A DNA stretch of 64,000 nt, taken from the NCBI GenBank assembly GCA_030603445.1, contig JAUVXU010000006.1, positions 1-64,000 on the forward strand. The letters are read 5' to 3'. Of this stretch, positions 20,286 through 32,423 are shown piece after piece. Below the pieces are notes generated by a model that worked only from the letters and a program-made list of their open reading frames with translations, was not told the DNA's origin and ran no database searches. Every line of letters begins with the position of its first letter. Position 1 is the stretch's first letter. The translations under genes and the position numbers were made by a program. This DNA is from Methanomicrobia archaeon (lineage in GTDB: Archaea > Methanobacteriota_B > Thermococci > Methanofastidiosales > NM3).

Positions 20286-22049
20286 ATGATAGAAGGAAAT
20301 ATAATCAAGATTTCAGGCCCTGTTGTCGTTGCTGAGAACATGAAAGGCGCAAAAATGTATGAGGTAGTTCGTGTAGGTGAACATAATCTTATTGGAGAAA
20401 TAATTGAGCTTATACATGACAGAGCTACAATGCAGGTATATGAGGAAACAGCAGGACTTCATGTAGGTGAAAAGGTAGTTTCCATGGGTAGTCCATTGTC
20501 GGTTAAATTAGGGCCAGGTCTTATCCGTAATATCTATGATGGCATACAGCGCCCTTTGGAAGACTTAAAGGCGGCCCAAGGCAATTTCATTGAAAAGGGG
20601 TTTTCAGCAGATGAGCTTCCCTTAAAAACGTGGAAGTTTACTCCAACAGTATCAGCAGGCACAACAATATCCGGGGGGATGGTCATTGGGGAGGTCCCAG
20701 AATCCGAGCTTGTTATTCATAAGATCCTCGTTCCTCCAAACGTTGAGGGAAAGCTTGTAGATATTGTGCCCAAAGGGGAGTACCACATAGAAGATGACGT
20801 AGCTACAGTTCTAACTACTGATGGTGAGAAGAAGCTAAAGATGTATCATTCGTGGCCTGTACGAGTTCCCCGGCCATATGTAAATAAGTTCCCCCCAGCT
20901 ATGCCTCTTGTGACAGGACAGCGCGTATTGGACACATTTTTTCCTATTGCAAAAGGTGGAACAGCAGGCATCCCGGGCGGTTTTGGTACAGGCAAAACAG
21001 TAACACAGCACCAGCTTGCCAAGTGGGCGGATGCCGAGATAGTGGTCTATGTCGGTTGTGGTGAGAGGGGCAATGAGATGACACAGGTACTAAACGAGTT
21101 CCCCAAGCTAAAAGATCCACGTACTGGAAAACCTATTACTGAGCGCACTGTACTAATAGCAAACACATCAAACATGCCTGTGGCAGCTCGTGAGGCATCA
21201 ATTTACACAGGAGTGACCATTGCCGAGTACTTTAGGGACATGGGTTATGATGTGGCACTAATGGCAGATTCTACCTCTAGATGGGCTGAGGCCTTACGTG
21301 AGATATCTGGCAGGCTTGAGGAAATGCCTGGTGAGGCAGGTTTTCCAGCTTATCTTTCTTCAAAATTATCTGGATTCTATGAGCGTAGCGGAAGGGTCGA
21401 ATCGCTATGTGGTGATTCAGGGTCTATATCAATTATAGGTGCAGTATCACCTCCTGGAGGGGATTTTAGTGAACCTGTTACCCAAAACACATTGCGTGTG
21501 GTCAAGGTCTTCTGGGCACTTGACAAATCCCTAAAAGATCAGCGACACTTCCCATCTATAAATTGGCTCACGTCTTATTCCCTTTATCTAGATGATGTGA
21601 ACCCATGGTGGAGTAAGAATGTGTCTTCCGAATGGAAGGAGACACGTGATAGGGCAATGGAGCTTTTACAAAAGGAAAATGAACTCAAAGAGATAGTACA
21701 ACTCATAGGACCGGATGCGCTTCCTGAGCGCGAGCGCGTTATACTACTGGCATCACAGATAATCCGGGAGGACTTTTTACAGCAAAACGCGTTCCATGAG
21801 GTGGATTCTTTTTGTTCAGAGAAGAAGCAGGTAGCAATGCTTAAGATCATGATGGACTTTTATGATATGGCAGTCAAGCTGGCGGATGAAGGTATCACTA
21901 TGTTAGAGATACGAGAAGTATCTGGTGTATCTAAAATAGCTCGTCTCAAATATATCAAGGAAGAAGATGTGGATAGTTATATTGTTGGGATATATGCTGA
22001 GTTAAAACAAGGTTATGAAAAACTTTTAGAAAATTACAAGGGGCGATAA
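20286..22049 (+). CDS. atpA: A-type ATP synthase subunit A
   Basis: [35 protein letters not shown]; start [14 protein letters not shown] at 20286. Confidence 0.98.
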   Translation: MIEGNIIKISGPVVVAENMKGAKMYEVVRVGEHNLIGEIIELIHDRATMQVYEETAGLHVGEKVVSMGSPLSVKLGPGLIRNIYDGIQRPLEDLKAAQGNFIEKGFSADELPLKTWKFTPTVSAGTTISGGMVIGEVPESELVIHKILVPPNVEGKLVDIVPKGEYHIEDDVATVLTTDGEKKLKMYHSWPVRVPRPYVNKFPPAMPLVTGQRVLDTFFPIAKGGTAGIPGGFGTGKTVTQHQLAKWADAEIVVYVGCGERGNEMTQVLNEFPKLKDPRTGKPITERTVLIANTSNMPVAAREASIYTGVTIAEYFRDMGYDVALMADSTSRWAEALREISGRLEEMPGEAGFPAYLSSKLSGFYERSGRVESLCGDSGSISIIGAVSPPGGDFSEPVTQNTLRVVKVFWALDKSLKDQRHFPSINWLTSYSLYLDDVNPWWSKNVSSEWKETRDRAMELLQKENELKEIVQLIGPDALPERERVILLASQIIREDFLQQNAFHEVDSFCSEKKQVAMLKIMMDFYDMAVKLADEGITMLEIREVSGVSKIARLKYIKEEDVDSYIVGIYAELKQGYEKLLENYKGR

Positions 22050-22050
22050 T

Positions 22051-23439
<1,389 letters not shown>

Positions 23440-23441
23440 AA

Positions 23442-24077
23442 ATGTCAATTGAGCAAATCAAGCCAACGCGTATGGCGTTACTGCAGCTAAAAAGGCGAAT
23501 TCAGCTGGCAAAAAAAGGCCATGAGCTACTAAAAAAGAAAAGAGACGCACTTGTAATGCAATTCTTTAACCTGGTAGCAGAGCGAAAGAACCTGCGTACA
23601 AAGGTGCATGAAGGGCTCGAGGAGGCTTACACATCACTTATCGAAGCTCAGATGCAGGTGGGAAAAAAGGAGTTTGAGAATCTTTCTCTTGCAATTCCTC
23701 CTACAGCAGAGTTTGATGTAAGGACATACAACATAATGGGAGTTGTAGTCCCTATTTTTAATTTACGAGGCAAGATAAAGCGCCCTTATACAAAAAGAGG
23801 ATATTCACTTATTAACACGTCCTCTAAGGTGGATGAGGTAGTTAATAAGTTCCAGAAACTATTGCGCGATATGATGGATCTGGCCGAAGTGGAGGAACAG
23901 GTACGTTTAGTTGCAGAAGAACTGGAAAGCACCAAGCGTCGCGTGAATGCTTTAGAATATGTACTTTTGCCAAAGCTTGACAAGACATACCGTTGGATAG
24001 AGCTATCCCTTGAGGAACGTGAGCGAGAAGACTTTTTCAGGCTCAAGAGAATGAAAAATGTATTAAAAGGTGAATAG
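23442..24077 (+). CDS. atpD: A-type ATP synthase subunit D
   Basis: IKPTRMALLQLKRRIQLAKKGHELLKKKRDALV. Confidence 0.96.
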   Translation: MSIEQIKPTRMALLQLKRRIQLAKKGHELLKKKRDALVMQFFNLVAERKNLRTKVHEGLEEAYTSLIEAQMQVGKKEFENLSLAIPPTAEFDVRTYNIMGVVVPIFNLRGKIKRPYTKRGYSLINTSSKVDEVVNKFQKLLRDMMDLAEVEEQVRLVAEELESTKRRVNALEYVLLPKLDKTYRWIELSLEEREREDFFRLKRMKNVLKGE

Positions 24078-24081
24078 ATAA

Positions 24082-24357
24082 GTGAATGAAGTAAAGAGAG
24101 CCGTGTTTTTTGTTTATTCAAATATTATCGCCTATACTACTTTACTCATTGGTGCCTTGACACTCTTTAAAATAGTCTTTAAATGGCCTGTGCCAGTATT
24201 AGGTGTTCTGATATTTTCAACTCTTCTTCTGGTGCATATTACGGCTTATAAGATGCTTAAAACACCTATTCATGAGGCGCATTTAGAAGTCCTCTTTAGA
24301 AGGATTGCACTAATATTTGTAGCATTTCTTCTAGCTTCACTTTTCCTCATTTTGTAA
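24082..24357 (+). CDS. Small membrane protein, 3' end of ATP synthase operon
   Basis: 91 aa, about 3 hydrophobic segments, starts 4 nt after atpD stop. Confidence 0.6.
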   Translation: MNEVKRAVFFVYSNIIAYTTLLIGALTLFKIVFKWPVPVLGVLIFSTLLLVHITAYKMLKTPIHEAHLEVLFRRIALIFVAFLLASLFLIL

Positions 24358-24684
24358 TTCGACTATTGCTTGGGCTATATCTCCTTCGCTTTTCATAAGC
24401 ATTTCCTTTGCTTTTTCAGAAGATATCCCTGTCTGCTGCATAACAATCTCTATGTCTTCTTTAGGTATCACAACTTCCTTTTTCGCTTCTTCTTTTTTGT
24501 AACTGCCAATTATCTGAAATGTGCTTTGGCCTTGTACATGCGTTTTTGTTACCTGCGGTTTTTCAAATACAAGATTGCCATCAGGCGTTTCTATAGTAAC
24601 ACGAACTGCATTTATCTCTTCCTGGCTCATACCCATTTGTTTCATGAGTTTTTGCATCTTACGTGGATTCATTCCGGGCATCAT
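24337..24684 (-). CDS. nac: Nascent polypeptide-associated complex protein
   Basis: MMPGMNPRKMQKLMKQMGMSQEEINAVRVTI and C-terminal UBA-like helix bundle. Confidence 0.95.
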   Translation of the reverse strand: MMPGMNPRKMQKLMKQMGMSQEEINAVRVTIETPDGNLVFEKPQVTKTHVQGQSTFQIIGSYKKEEAKKEVVIPKEDIEIVMQQTGISSEKAKEMLMKSEGDIAQAIVELQNEEK

Positions 24685-24724
24685 GATATCACCTACTATT
24701 TCTATGATGTCTTAAATTGACTAT

Positions 24725-25948
24725 TTATGCGTTTTCCTTATTGCTGCCATTAATGAGTTTTTCTATTGCAAGATATCCTCCTGCGGCAAGCATACCAACA
24801 CCTGAGATTATGTACCACAAATATCTTGATGGTAGTGTGTCAAATATAACGCCGCCAACAAAAGGTCCTGTTGCGCCCCCCATACCCCATGTAAGGCTGT
24901 AAAATCCCATATAACGCCCTCTCTTGTCCTCTGGGGCGCTATTGGCAACAAATGCCATTTCCAAAGGAGAGATTATCAGTTCACCAGCGGTAAATACCGC
25001 CATGAATGCCATTATCCCCCAAAAGTCAGTGGCACGTGCCAGGATAATAAATGATGATGCATATATACATGAGCCAAATGCCATCATCTTTATTAGATTG
25101 AAACGCTCTATGTAGCGCGCAACAATCATCTGCAGTGTTACAACGGACCATGCATTTAGCGCCCATATATATCCCAACTGCTTGGTATTTATCATGGCGT
25201 CACTAACTGCAAATACTGGCATTGTGGTATTGGATTGGCTGTACATAAATGCAACAAGGACGCCAACCAGGGTGAAAAAGAAGAATCTTTTATCCTTAAG
25301 AACGCTCTTGTACTCATATACGTTTTTTATTACACTTCTTGACCTTGACTGCATTTCCTCTGTTGACGATTTTTTGGGAAGCGTCTCGGTAAGTAAAATA
25401 ATGACCATTATTCCAAATGCTATGTTGCTTATCCCGCCAACAATAAATACTAGTTTGAAGGATATGGATGCCAGGATTCCGCCTATCATTGCTCCAAGCC
25501 CCCATCCCAGATTTCCTCCTATCCTCCATAATCCAAAAGCTTCAACACGCCGTTCTGGGGCAATGATGTCTGTTACCATGGCTGATGACGCAGGCCAGAA
25601 GAGTGAGGCTAACATGCCTGTTACCACTATCATTGATGCAAGGAGAAGGGTATTGTCAATAAAGGCTATTCCCACCCATATTAACCCCCTTAACAAAAGG
25701 CTTATCTCCATAAGGCGTTTTCTTCCAAAATGATCTGCTAATGCCCCGCCAACAAGCTGGGAAAAGAATGAGGATATGTTCGTGACCATCCACATCATCC
25801 CTATTATCGCCATTGATATGCCCAAAGCTACGTTGAAGTAAACTGAAAGAAAAATAAACACCATGCTCATGCCTAGGGATGTTACTACGTCTCCTACAAA
25901 TATAACCCACATCTCTTTTGGGAATCCCCTTGGTATGAAGTTTGGCAT
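24725..25948 (-). CDS. MFS transporter
   Basis: 12-TM pattern, GGALADHFGRKRLMEISLLLRG motif. Confidence 0.9.
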   Translation of the reverse strand: MPNFIPRGFPKEMWVIFVGDVVTSLGMSMVFIFLSVYFNVALGISMAIIGMMWMVTNISSFFSQLVGGALADHFGRKRLMEISLLLRGLIWVGIAFIDNTLLLASMIVVTGMLASLFWPASSAMVTDIIAPERRVEAFGLWRIGGNLGWGLGAMIGGILASISFKLVFIVGGISNIAFGIMVIILLTETLPKKSSTEEMQSRSRSVIKNVYEYKSVLKDKRFFFFTLVGVLVAFMYSQSNTTMPVFAVSDAMINTKQLGYIWALNAWSVVTLQMIVARYIERFNLIKMMAFGSCIYASSFIILARATDFWGIMAFMAVFTAGELIISPLEMAFVANSAPEDKRGRYMGFYSLTWGMGGATGPFVGGVIFDTLPSRYLWYIISGVGMLAAGGYLAIEKLINGSNKENA

Positions 25949-26005
25949 TGTATTTTGGAACTTGGCATAGTATTTAATTATTTCGAATAAAAGAGATGAA
26001 GATTT

Positions 26006-26917
26006 TTAGTATTTATGCAGCACTCCTCTTTTCTTCGCTTTTCGTTCCATGTAGTTATAAAATACGTAACCTAAAGGTATTAGGATAAATATGTAGCAAG
26101 ATAAAATAGCTATACTGGTTCCCTGCATAAGCAGTGATTCATCACGGATAAGAACATTTCTGGCTGCTAGGACAGCTTGCGTCATTGGCAATGACAAGGA
26201 TATTTTCTGTATAGCTATTGGGAGCACTTCTAAGGGATATGCCATCGGTACAATAAGGGAGAACAGGCCATCAACGAAGTGCAGTATAGTATGGGATTCC
26301 TTGTAGACTAGTATTGTGCCAGCTAGTATTAAACCAAAACCAAACATGGCAAAAAACAATAATATCATTATTATTATGGCATCAGGGGCACGGGACCAGG
26401 CTAGTTGAACGTCAAGGAACATGACGCCAAGAACAAGCAGCCCGATAATATAGAACGAGGACCATATTGTGGATGCAACAAGTTTTCCTAAAAAGAAGTC
26501 GAACTTGCTAACTGGGCATGCATAGATGGATTCGAACGTTCCCCTAAACGATTCTAATCTTATTGCAAATGCCATTAACCAGAGCATATTGAAACTTACA
26601 AGCGTTATTATCGTGCCAACGAGGATAAATGTGGGCATATGCGATATCCCTGTAAGTTCATAGAGCGTTTCAGATGTGCTTCCTCCAAGAATCGCTTTAC
26701 CGAAAAGTAGAAATGGCACCACCCACACTAGGGGGCCTAAAAATCGTGACACAACACGAAGGGGGTAACGAATGTTTGAGATTAGTAGTTCGTACTTTGC
26801 TATAGATAACACTACCACCAGATGCTCTTTGGCGCCTATTTTCTTAGTGCGTTGCAATATCTCCCCTCCTTCTGGCCCGTTTCTCTGCATAGTCGAATAT
26901 AGCGCCCCCTGCAACAA
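26006..26917 (-). CDS. ABC-2 type transporter permease
   Basis: Multi-TM permease adjacent to a second permease and an ATPase; RLESFRGTFESIYACPVSKFDFFLGK. Confidence 0.85.
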   Translation of the reverse strand: MLQGALYSTMQRNGPEGGEILQRTKKIGAKEHLVVVLSIAKYELLISNIRYPLRVVSRFLGPLVWVVPFLLFGKAILGGSTSETLYELTGISHMPTFILVGTIITLVSFNMLWLMAFAIRLESFRGTFESIYACPVSKFDFFLGKLVASTIWSSFYIIGLLVLGVMFLDVQLAWSRAPDAIIIMILLFFAMFGFGLILAGTILVYKESHTILHFVDGLFSLIVPMAYPLEVLPIAIQKISLSLPMTQAVLAARNVLIRDESLLMQGTSIAILSCYIFILIPLGYVFYNYMERKAKKRGVLHKY

Positions 26918-27704
26918 TCATTACTATATCAAAAATAATTAGAATAACAACATAGTATTCCAGCGACCTATATGGCCCAACTCCAAGATACCCCCTTGCA
27001 CCTTCCAATGCATAAGTCAAAGGAATGAAGAGTGCTAGAAATGCTACAGGGGCGGGGAGGACTGAAAGTGGGTATGATACGGGCGTTATCATTCTTAGGG
27101 TCTGATTGATAAGGTTGGTAAAATCCTCTATCTCTTTGAAGAGCAGCACTATCCCTGTGAAGAAGAAACCCAGCCCATATAAAGCAAATATTAGAAGAAA
27201 TGTAAGACCCATAACAACCCCCATCTGTGGAACCATAAGATTAACGGGGAGTATAATTGATGAGAAGAGTAGCTGCATAAAGGCGATATATATGGAGAAC
27301 AGGCCGTCGAATAGCGCTATACCCATAAAAACCGTGAATTTCGAGACTGGCGCGACCCAAATGGATTCGAGCGTTCCCATCATCTGTTCTCTTCGTATAG
27401 CGTTCCCAATTCCCCAAATAGCTGTTGAGACAAATATGAACAATGCTGATCCCAATATTATAAATACAAGATAGTCTTGTGTGCCGGCAAAGCTTTCGAA
27501 AGCCTCGCTTTGGGTTTCACCGACTAGCGCCTGTCCTTGAAAGTACAACGTAAGGATGGAAAGAAATGGCATCAGGAGCATGAAAAGGATGCGGGACGGG
27601 TATCTTTTCCAGAGTTTGATCTCCTTTTTCAATACATATAATGTTGCGAATAGCTCTCCTTTGACTCTTTCATTTAGGGGCATAATGTCATTCATGTAAC
27701 CCAC
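26844..27704 (-). CDS. ABC-2 type transporter permease
   Basis: IRREQMMGTLESIWVAPVSKFTVFMG; paralogous to the adjacent permease. Confidence 0.85.
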   Translation of the reverse strand: MGYMNDIMPLNERVKGELFATLYVLKKEIKLWKRYPSRILFMLLMPFLSILTLYFQGQALVGETQSEAFESFAGTQDYLVFIILGSALFIFVSTAIWGIGNAIRREQMMGTLESIWVAPVSKFTVFMGIALFDGLFSIYIAFMQLLFSSIILPVNLMVPQMGVVMGLTFLLIFALYGLGFFFTGIVLLFKEIEDFTNLINQTLRMITPVSYPLSVLPAPVAFLALFIPLTYALEGARGYLGVGPYRSLEYYVVILIIFDIVMIVAGGAIFDYAEKRARRRGDIATH

Positions 27705-28701
27705 TGCCGGTTAATTTGATAAAGACGTCCTCAAGAGTAGGTTTTGACGTCTTAAATGACAATACCTGCGATCGTGCTGCTGTGATGATACCTATTATAT
27801 CCTGCATGCACGCCCCTGCCGACTCAGTATATACTTTAAGGATATATCTGCCATCTTTTTCGTAATGTTTTTCACTTGATACTGCTTCGAGTTTTCCTAT
27901 CTCACTAAGCATGGTTTTTGTAATGCTTGAAAGTACAAAGGTGATTATCTCCTTTTCATCTATTGATCTTTTCAAGTTTTTTGGGGTGTCAAGTGCAATG
28001 ATTTCTCCCTTATCTATAAATGCGATCCTGTCACAGAGCTGGTCTGCCTCTTCCATGTAATGTGTGGTAAGTAATATGGTCTTCTTTTCTTTTTTGTTTA
28101 TCTTTTTCTTTATTATTTTCCTGAAGTGTTGTGAGAAGGAAGGGTCAAGCCCTATGGTAGGTTCGTCAAGGAACAATATGGGCGGATCGTTTAGCATTGC
28201 CCGGGCCAATGCTATTTTTTGCCTGTTCCCGGAGGAGAAGTTCTCTACGAGATTATCCTTTTGATCACTTAATCCCATTAGCTCTAGAATATCGCTTACT
28301 CGTTCCTTTAGTTCTGAATGCTTTAATAGGTATAAGGATCCAAAGTATTCGAGATTTTCTTTTGAGGTAAGTTTCCAGTACAATTGGCGTTCGCTGGATA
28401 ACGTGAGCCCTATGCTCATGCGCACCTCAAATGAGTTTTTTTGTATGTCCCACCCATTGACTGTTGCGCTTCCCTCATCTGGGAGGAGAAGTGTGGATAA
28501 TATTTTTATTAAGCTGGTCTTGCCAGCACCGTTTGGCCCCAACAAGCCGAAAAGCTCTTGTTCTTTTATTTCTAGATTGACATTTTTTACGGCAATTGTT
28601 TTATATATTTCCTTTTTTCTCAACTTTTCGAATACGCCATTGCCGCGCGTAAATATTTTTGTAAGGTTATGTGTTTCTATTGCTATATCTTTTCCGTTCA
28701 C
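27688..28701 (-). CDS. ABC transporter ATP-binding protein
   Basis: LLGPNGAGKTSLIKIL, ENFSSGNRQKIALARAMLNDPPILFLDEPTIGLDP. Confidence 0.95.
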   Translation of the reverse strand: MNGKDIAIETHNLTKIFTRGNGVFEKLRKKEIYKTIAVKNVNLEIKEQELFGLLGPNGAGKTSLIKILSTLLLPDEGSATVNGWDIQKNSFEVRMSIGLTLSSERQLYWKLTSKENLEYFGSLYLLKHSELKERVSDILELMGLSDQKDNLVENFSSGNRQKIALARAMLNDPPILFLDEPTIGLDPSFSQHFRKIIKKKINKKEKKTILLTTHYMEEADQLCDRIAFIDKGEIIALDTPKNLKRSIDEKEIITFVLSSITKTMLSEIGKLEAVSSEKHYEKDGRYILKVYTESAGACMQDIIGIITAARSQVLSFKTSKPTLEDVFIKLTGSGLHE

Positions 28702-28921
28702 GTAGTTATGAAGGAAAAACAGTATTTATATCTTGTTATATTTCATGTTAAAATGAATACACAAAAGAAAACATAATAAATATAATAAGCAAAATCAATT
28801 AAGAATTAATACAATGAGATGGATCATTTTCAAGAGTCCTAATCTATTCTGAGTATCTACTACTTCATCAATATGATTTCATCTCATCAAATTTTATTAT
28901 CGTAATTATTATGGGGATTAT

Positions 28922-30718
28922 TCATAGTTTATCTGAAACTCCTTTGTAAAGTCCCAACTCATCATCCAGCCGTTTTAGCCATTCTTTCAATCCTGATTCA
29001 AGGCCACTACGTATCTCATTGCAGTTAAAGGGATCCTCATGTGCTTTTGTTCCCACAGTTGCATTAAGTATATCCTCTATTATCGTCTTTGTGAAATCTT
29101 CTCTTACACTTATGGAACCATCCAACACATTCTGTTCTGATTCCGTCGATTCTACTGCGGTGAATGACCAATCATGTCCCCACTCTGTTGCAATTGTTTC
29201 CTCATCTTTTGTTATTGTTTTGCATGCCCAGTACCAGACGTATGCTACAAGGCTCTCCTGTCCTATTATTCCAAGTCCGCCATCATTGGCCTCCACTTGC
29301 ATATTGGTAGATCCTTTAAACTGTATCTGCAGGTGATCTCCCCTGATGCAGTTGCTGATAAGAGAATATGAATGGGACGTATCATAAAGATCTTCAGGCG
29401 AAGAGTTCATGGTTCCTCCCTCCCTGTCTAACAATGCATGTAGTTCAATCTTGCTTTCTCCTGTTGTTCCATCAATAGATGATGTTATTGTTGCATTGTT
29501 TTGTACGTCTACATAGTATTCTGTTGTAGCTTCTCTTATCTTGTCAAAGACTTCTGTTATCCAATCCTGTTTTATAAACTCACTTGCAACGTCATAGAGT
29601 ATTTCAAATGCACGAAATCCCTCTTCTGTATCTGCCAGTGGATCATAAATAACAGCGTTGCCACCAATAATAGTTAGCGCTGCTGCAGCTATTATCATCT
29701 CATAACTGCATCCTTCTATGTCTTTGTGTCTTATTGTAATGTCAACTGTTGTGGTGCCATTTGCTTCACTTTTTAATAGTTCAGTCCTTCCCAACCATTC
29801 AGCTCCCCAGAAACTACCTGGCCTTTCTAGGAAAAGGTATGCTGCCCGCGCATCGCCATAGCCCCCAATTGCCGCACCTTTTTGGCAATAACAGACTACG
29901 GAGCCGGGTGTTACTCTTGCACTGCTTTCACTAAGATCGTTTATGATATTTTGTTTTATTCTGTTTCTATCTGCTGGTGTCTTGTAATGTTCTGATATTT
30001 TTATATCAGGTTCAGAATGGTGGTAGGAGGGTTTTACGTTTCCCATACATTCACACGGTGGCTTTGATATTGGTGGAGGTGGGGGAAAGGGCATTGAGGA
30101 GGTGGAAGGGGTTTCTTTGACAGTTAGCGCTATGTCGCTAAAGAGCATTTCGATTCCCTCATCGACCGTTTCTTCCTTAGGTTCTTTTCCGCGTTCCTTA
30201 AATTGTCCCATTATTATCTTCTTGGCAGTATCTCTGGTGAATGTTGCTGAATTAGCTAGTACCCACAAAGACCATTGAATAAGCGTCTGTCTGGCCTTTT
30301 CTTTTTCCATAAGTTTTGTTGCCTGTAGAGCACTTTCATCCAGCTTTTTTTCGATAGTGTCTATTATATCTACATTGGGGTGTGGGCTTCTGATTTCTAT
30401 CTCCTTGGAGGGGGTAGTTTCGGTCTGCATTGGGGGAGGGGGCTTGGTATAATCATCAGCACAGTAACCATCATCTATGGGAACTTCTTCTGTCTCCCCT
30501 CTTCTTAGGGGAACAACATACGGTCTTCCAGTCATCATAGTTTGAATGGAGCTGCATGAAGGCACGAAGACCGTTCCTCTAGGTATCTCAACTTCAAGGT
30601 CTTCATCACTTTCATTTGATATTGAAAGGTCTCCGATGTGGCCTGTCGGTACTCCTTTACTTTTAAAAGAGTATGTTATTTTTTTTTCTTTTATCAAATC
30701 TGTAATTTTTCTTTTCAT
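28922..30718 (-). CDS. Uncharacterised 598-aa protein; Pro-rich linker, no evident signal peptide
   Basis: Long uninterrupted ORF with good composition; GDLSISNESDEDLEVEIPRGTVFVPSCSSIQTMM N-terminal beta segment; no confident family. Confidence 0.6.
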   Translation of the reverse strand: MKRKITDLIKEKKITYSFKSKGVPTGHIGDLSISNESDEDLEVEIPRGTVFVPSCSSIQTMMTGRPYVVPLRRGETEEVPIDDGYCADDYTKPPPPMQTETTPSKEIEIRSPHPNVDIIDTIEKKLDESALQATKLMEKEKARQTLIQWSLWVLANSATFTRDTAKKIIMGQFKERGKEPKEETVDEGIEMLFSDIALTVKETPSTSSMPFPPPPPISKPPCECMGNVKPSYHHSEPDIKISEHYKTPADRNRIKQNIINDLSESSARVTPGSVVCYCQKGAAIGGYGDARAAYLFLERPGSFWGAEWLGRTELLKSEANGTTTVDITIRHKDIEGCSYEMIIAAAALTIIGGNAVIYDPLADTEEGFRAFEILYDVASEFIKQDWITEVFDKIREATTEYYVDVQNNATITSSIDGTTGESKIELHALLDREGGTMNSSPEDLYDTSHSYSLISNCIRGDHLQIQFKGSTNMQVEANDGGLGIIGQESLVAYVWYWACKTITKDEETIATEWGHDWSFTAVESTESEQNVLDGSISVREDFTKTIIEDILNATVGTKAHEDPFNCNEIRSGLESGLKEWLKRLDDELGLYKGVSDKL

Positions 30719-30727
30719 CTTACTACC

Positions 30728-32293
30728 TCAATAGCCTTTTCTTACTATATTTATATCATCAAATATAGTTTTTTTACCAGTCTTTTTGCTGTAAATAAGT
30801 ACAGCAATGACAAAAGTCAAAATAAGTATTATAAATGGCCAGATGTTTCTTCCTTTCTTGTTTATTTCAATTGAATCATGCGAATATGCTGTGTCTATGC
30901 TATCCGAAACAGAGAGCTTCACATAGTATTCTCCTTCCTGCGAATACGTATGCGTGAGAGTTTCTCCTTCACCTATCGATCCATCTCCAAAATCCCAGGA
31001 AAATGTCAGTTCGTCATCGTCTTCATCATACGATAAGCTGGCATCAAAAGTTATGATGCTATCTTTTTTTAGATTGCCGTCATATTCAAAAATAGCCACT
31101 GGTTTTGTGTTGTCAGTTATATCTACATTTTCTGAGCATGATGATGTATTGTATTTGTCTTTTGCCAGCAATGTTACTATGTACTCTTTTGCTGATGAGA
31201 AATTGTGTGTAATCAGAACGCCTTCCCCACTAGTGCCGTCCCCAAAATCCCATTCAAATGTAAGCTCATCGTTATTTTCATCGTAGGATTGAGTGGCGTC
31301 AAAGAGGATATCAACGCTAGTTCGTGTTTTTCCAGATATTGAAAAAATTGCTACAGGGGGAAAATTTTCGTTTATCGCTATCGTGATTTCCAATGTTCGC
31401 GTAGTCGTATCCTGGTATTTGAGGAAAAGCGTAACAATGTAATTGCCAGCTGTTTCATAGCTATGCTCGGCTATTTGTCCATAACATTGCGTCCCGTCTC
31501 CAAAGTCCCATCTGTATGATTCAATGAGTTCATTTTCTGGAAGTATATCTGATGCATCAAAGATTAGTTGAACATCACTGTATCTATCTCCTGAAACTGT
31601 TATCTCACTTATAAAATTCGATTTGATGTCAAGACAAAGTATTTTTGTAAAGGCGTATCCAACAGCACCATCGCAATCCCATATCTTGAAGAAGACAAGA
31701 AATGGCCCAGACTCAGTATAGGTGTGTGTAACAGAAGAAGGCATTCCCTCTCCCGCGATAATAGTTCCATCGCCAAAGTTCCATTCCCAGGCGACAATCA
31801 TGCCATCATCTTCGCCCATGCCTGTAAACTGTACCTCAAGTGGAACAAGGCCTTCCTCCGGTTCAACAGAAACTATCTGTGCTATGGGGGGCGTGTTTGG
31901 GTCCGTTTCTATAGGTTCGTATGAAACTATTGTTATAGTTACATTCACAACAGTTGGTCCTTCCCAACACAATTCAGGTATTTCTGGAGGAATAATGGGA
32001 ATTACAACCCATATTGTTCCTTGTTCCTCGCCTGCGAAGAGGACTGTAGATACCATTTCTTCAGGGCCCGTCTCGCATTGGTATTTGTAGGTAACGTCGA
32101 TATATGCTGTAACATTAAATCCCTTGTTTTCAACTTCGACGATGATATTTGTATCACTGATAACCGAGTAGTTTCCCGTGTATACAAGTATCTCTTCTTC
32201 ATCAGCACTAATAGAAGCAAAATTAAACAGGATAATTCCAATTAGGAGAAGATTTAAGAGAAATGTAAAAGTGGCCTGTTTATAGGAAGCCAT
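30728..32293 (-). CDS. Surface protein with four PKD domains and C-terminal TM anchor
   Basis: Signal peptide; WEWNFGDGT, YRWDFGDGT, FEWDFGDGT, FSWDFGDGS; C-terminal TM IWPFIILILTFVIAVLIYSKK. Confidence 0.9.
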   Translation of the reverse strand: MASYKQATFTFLLNLLLIGIILFNFASISADEEEILVYTGNYSVISDTNIIVEVENKGFNVTAYIDVTYKYQCETGPEEMVSTVLFAGEEQGTIWVVIPIIPPEIPELCWEGPTVVNVTITIVSYEPIETDPNTPPIAQIVSVEPEEGLVPLEVQFTGMGEDDGMIVAWEWNFGDGTIIAGEGMPSSVTHTYTESGPFLVFFKIWDCDGAVGYAFTKILCLDIKSNFISEITVSGDRYSDVQLIFDASDILPENELIESYRWDFGDGTQCYGQIAEHSYETAGNYIVTLFLKYQDTTTRTLEITIAINENFPPVAIFSISGKTRTSVDILFDATQSYDENNDELTFEWDFGDGTSGEGVLITHNFSSAKEYIVTLLAKDKYNTSSCSENVDITDNTKPVAIFEYDGNLKKDSIITFDASLSYDEDDDELTFSWDFGDGSIGEGETLTHTYSQEGEYYVKLSVSDSIDTAYSHDSIEINKKGRNIWPFIILILTFVIAVLIYSKKTGKKTIFDDINIVRKGY

Positions 32294-32423
32294 TTTAATC
32301 TTTAGCTTATTATTTTTTTATACTATTTATATTTTTCTTTTTATTATATTTGTTGCATTGTTATACATTTTATTGAATAATAGAATGGAAATATTTATAT
32401 GTAAATATGCATAATACAATCTA

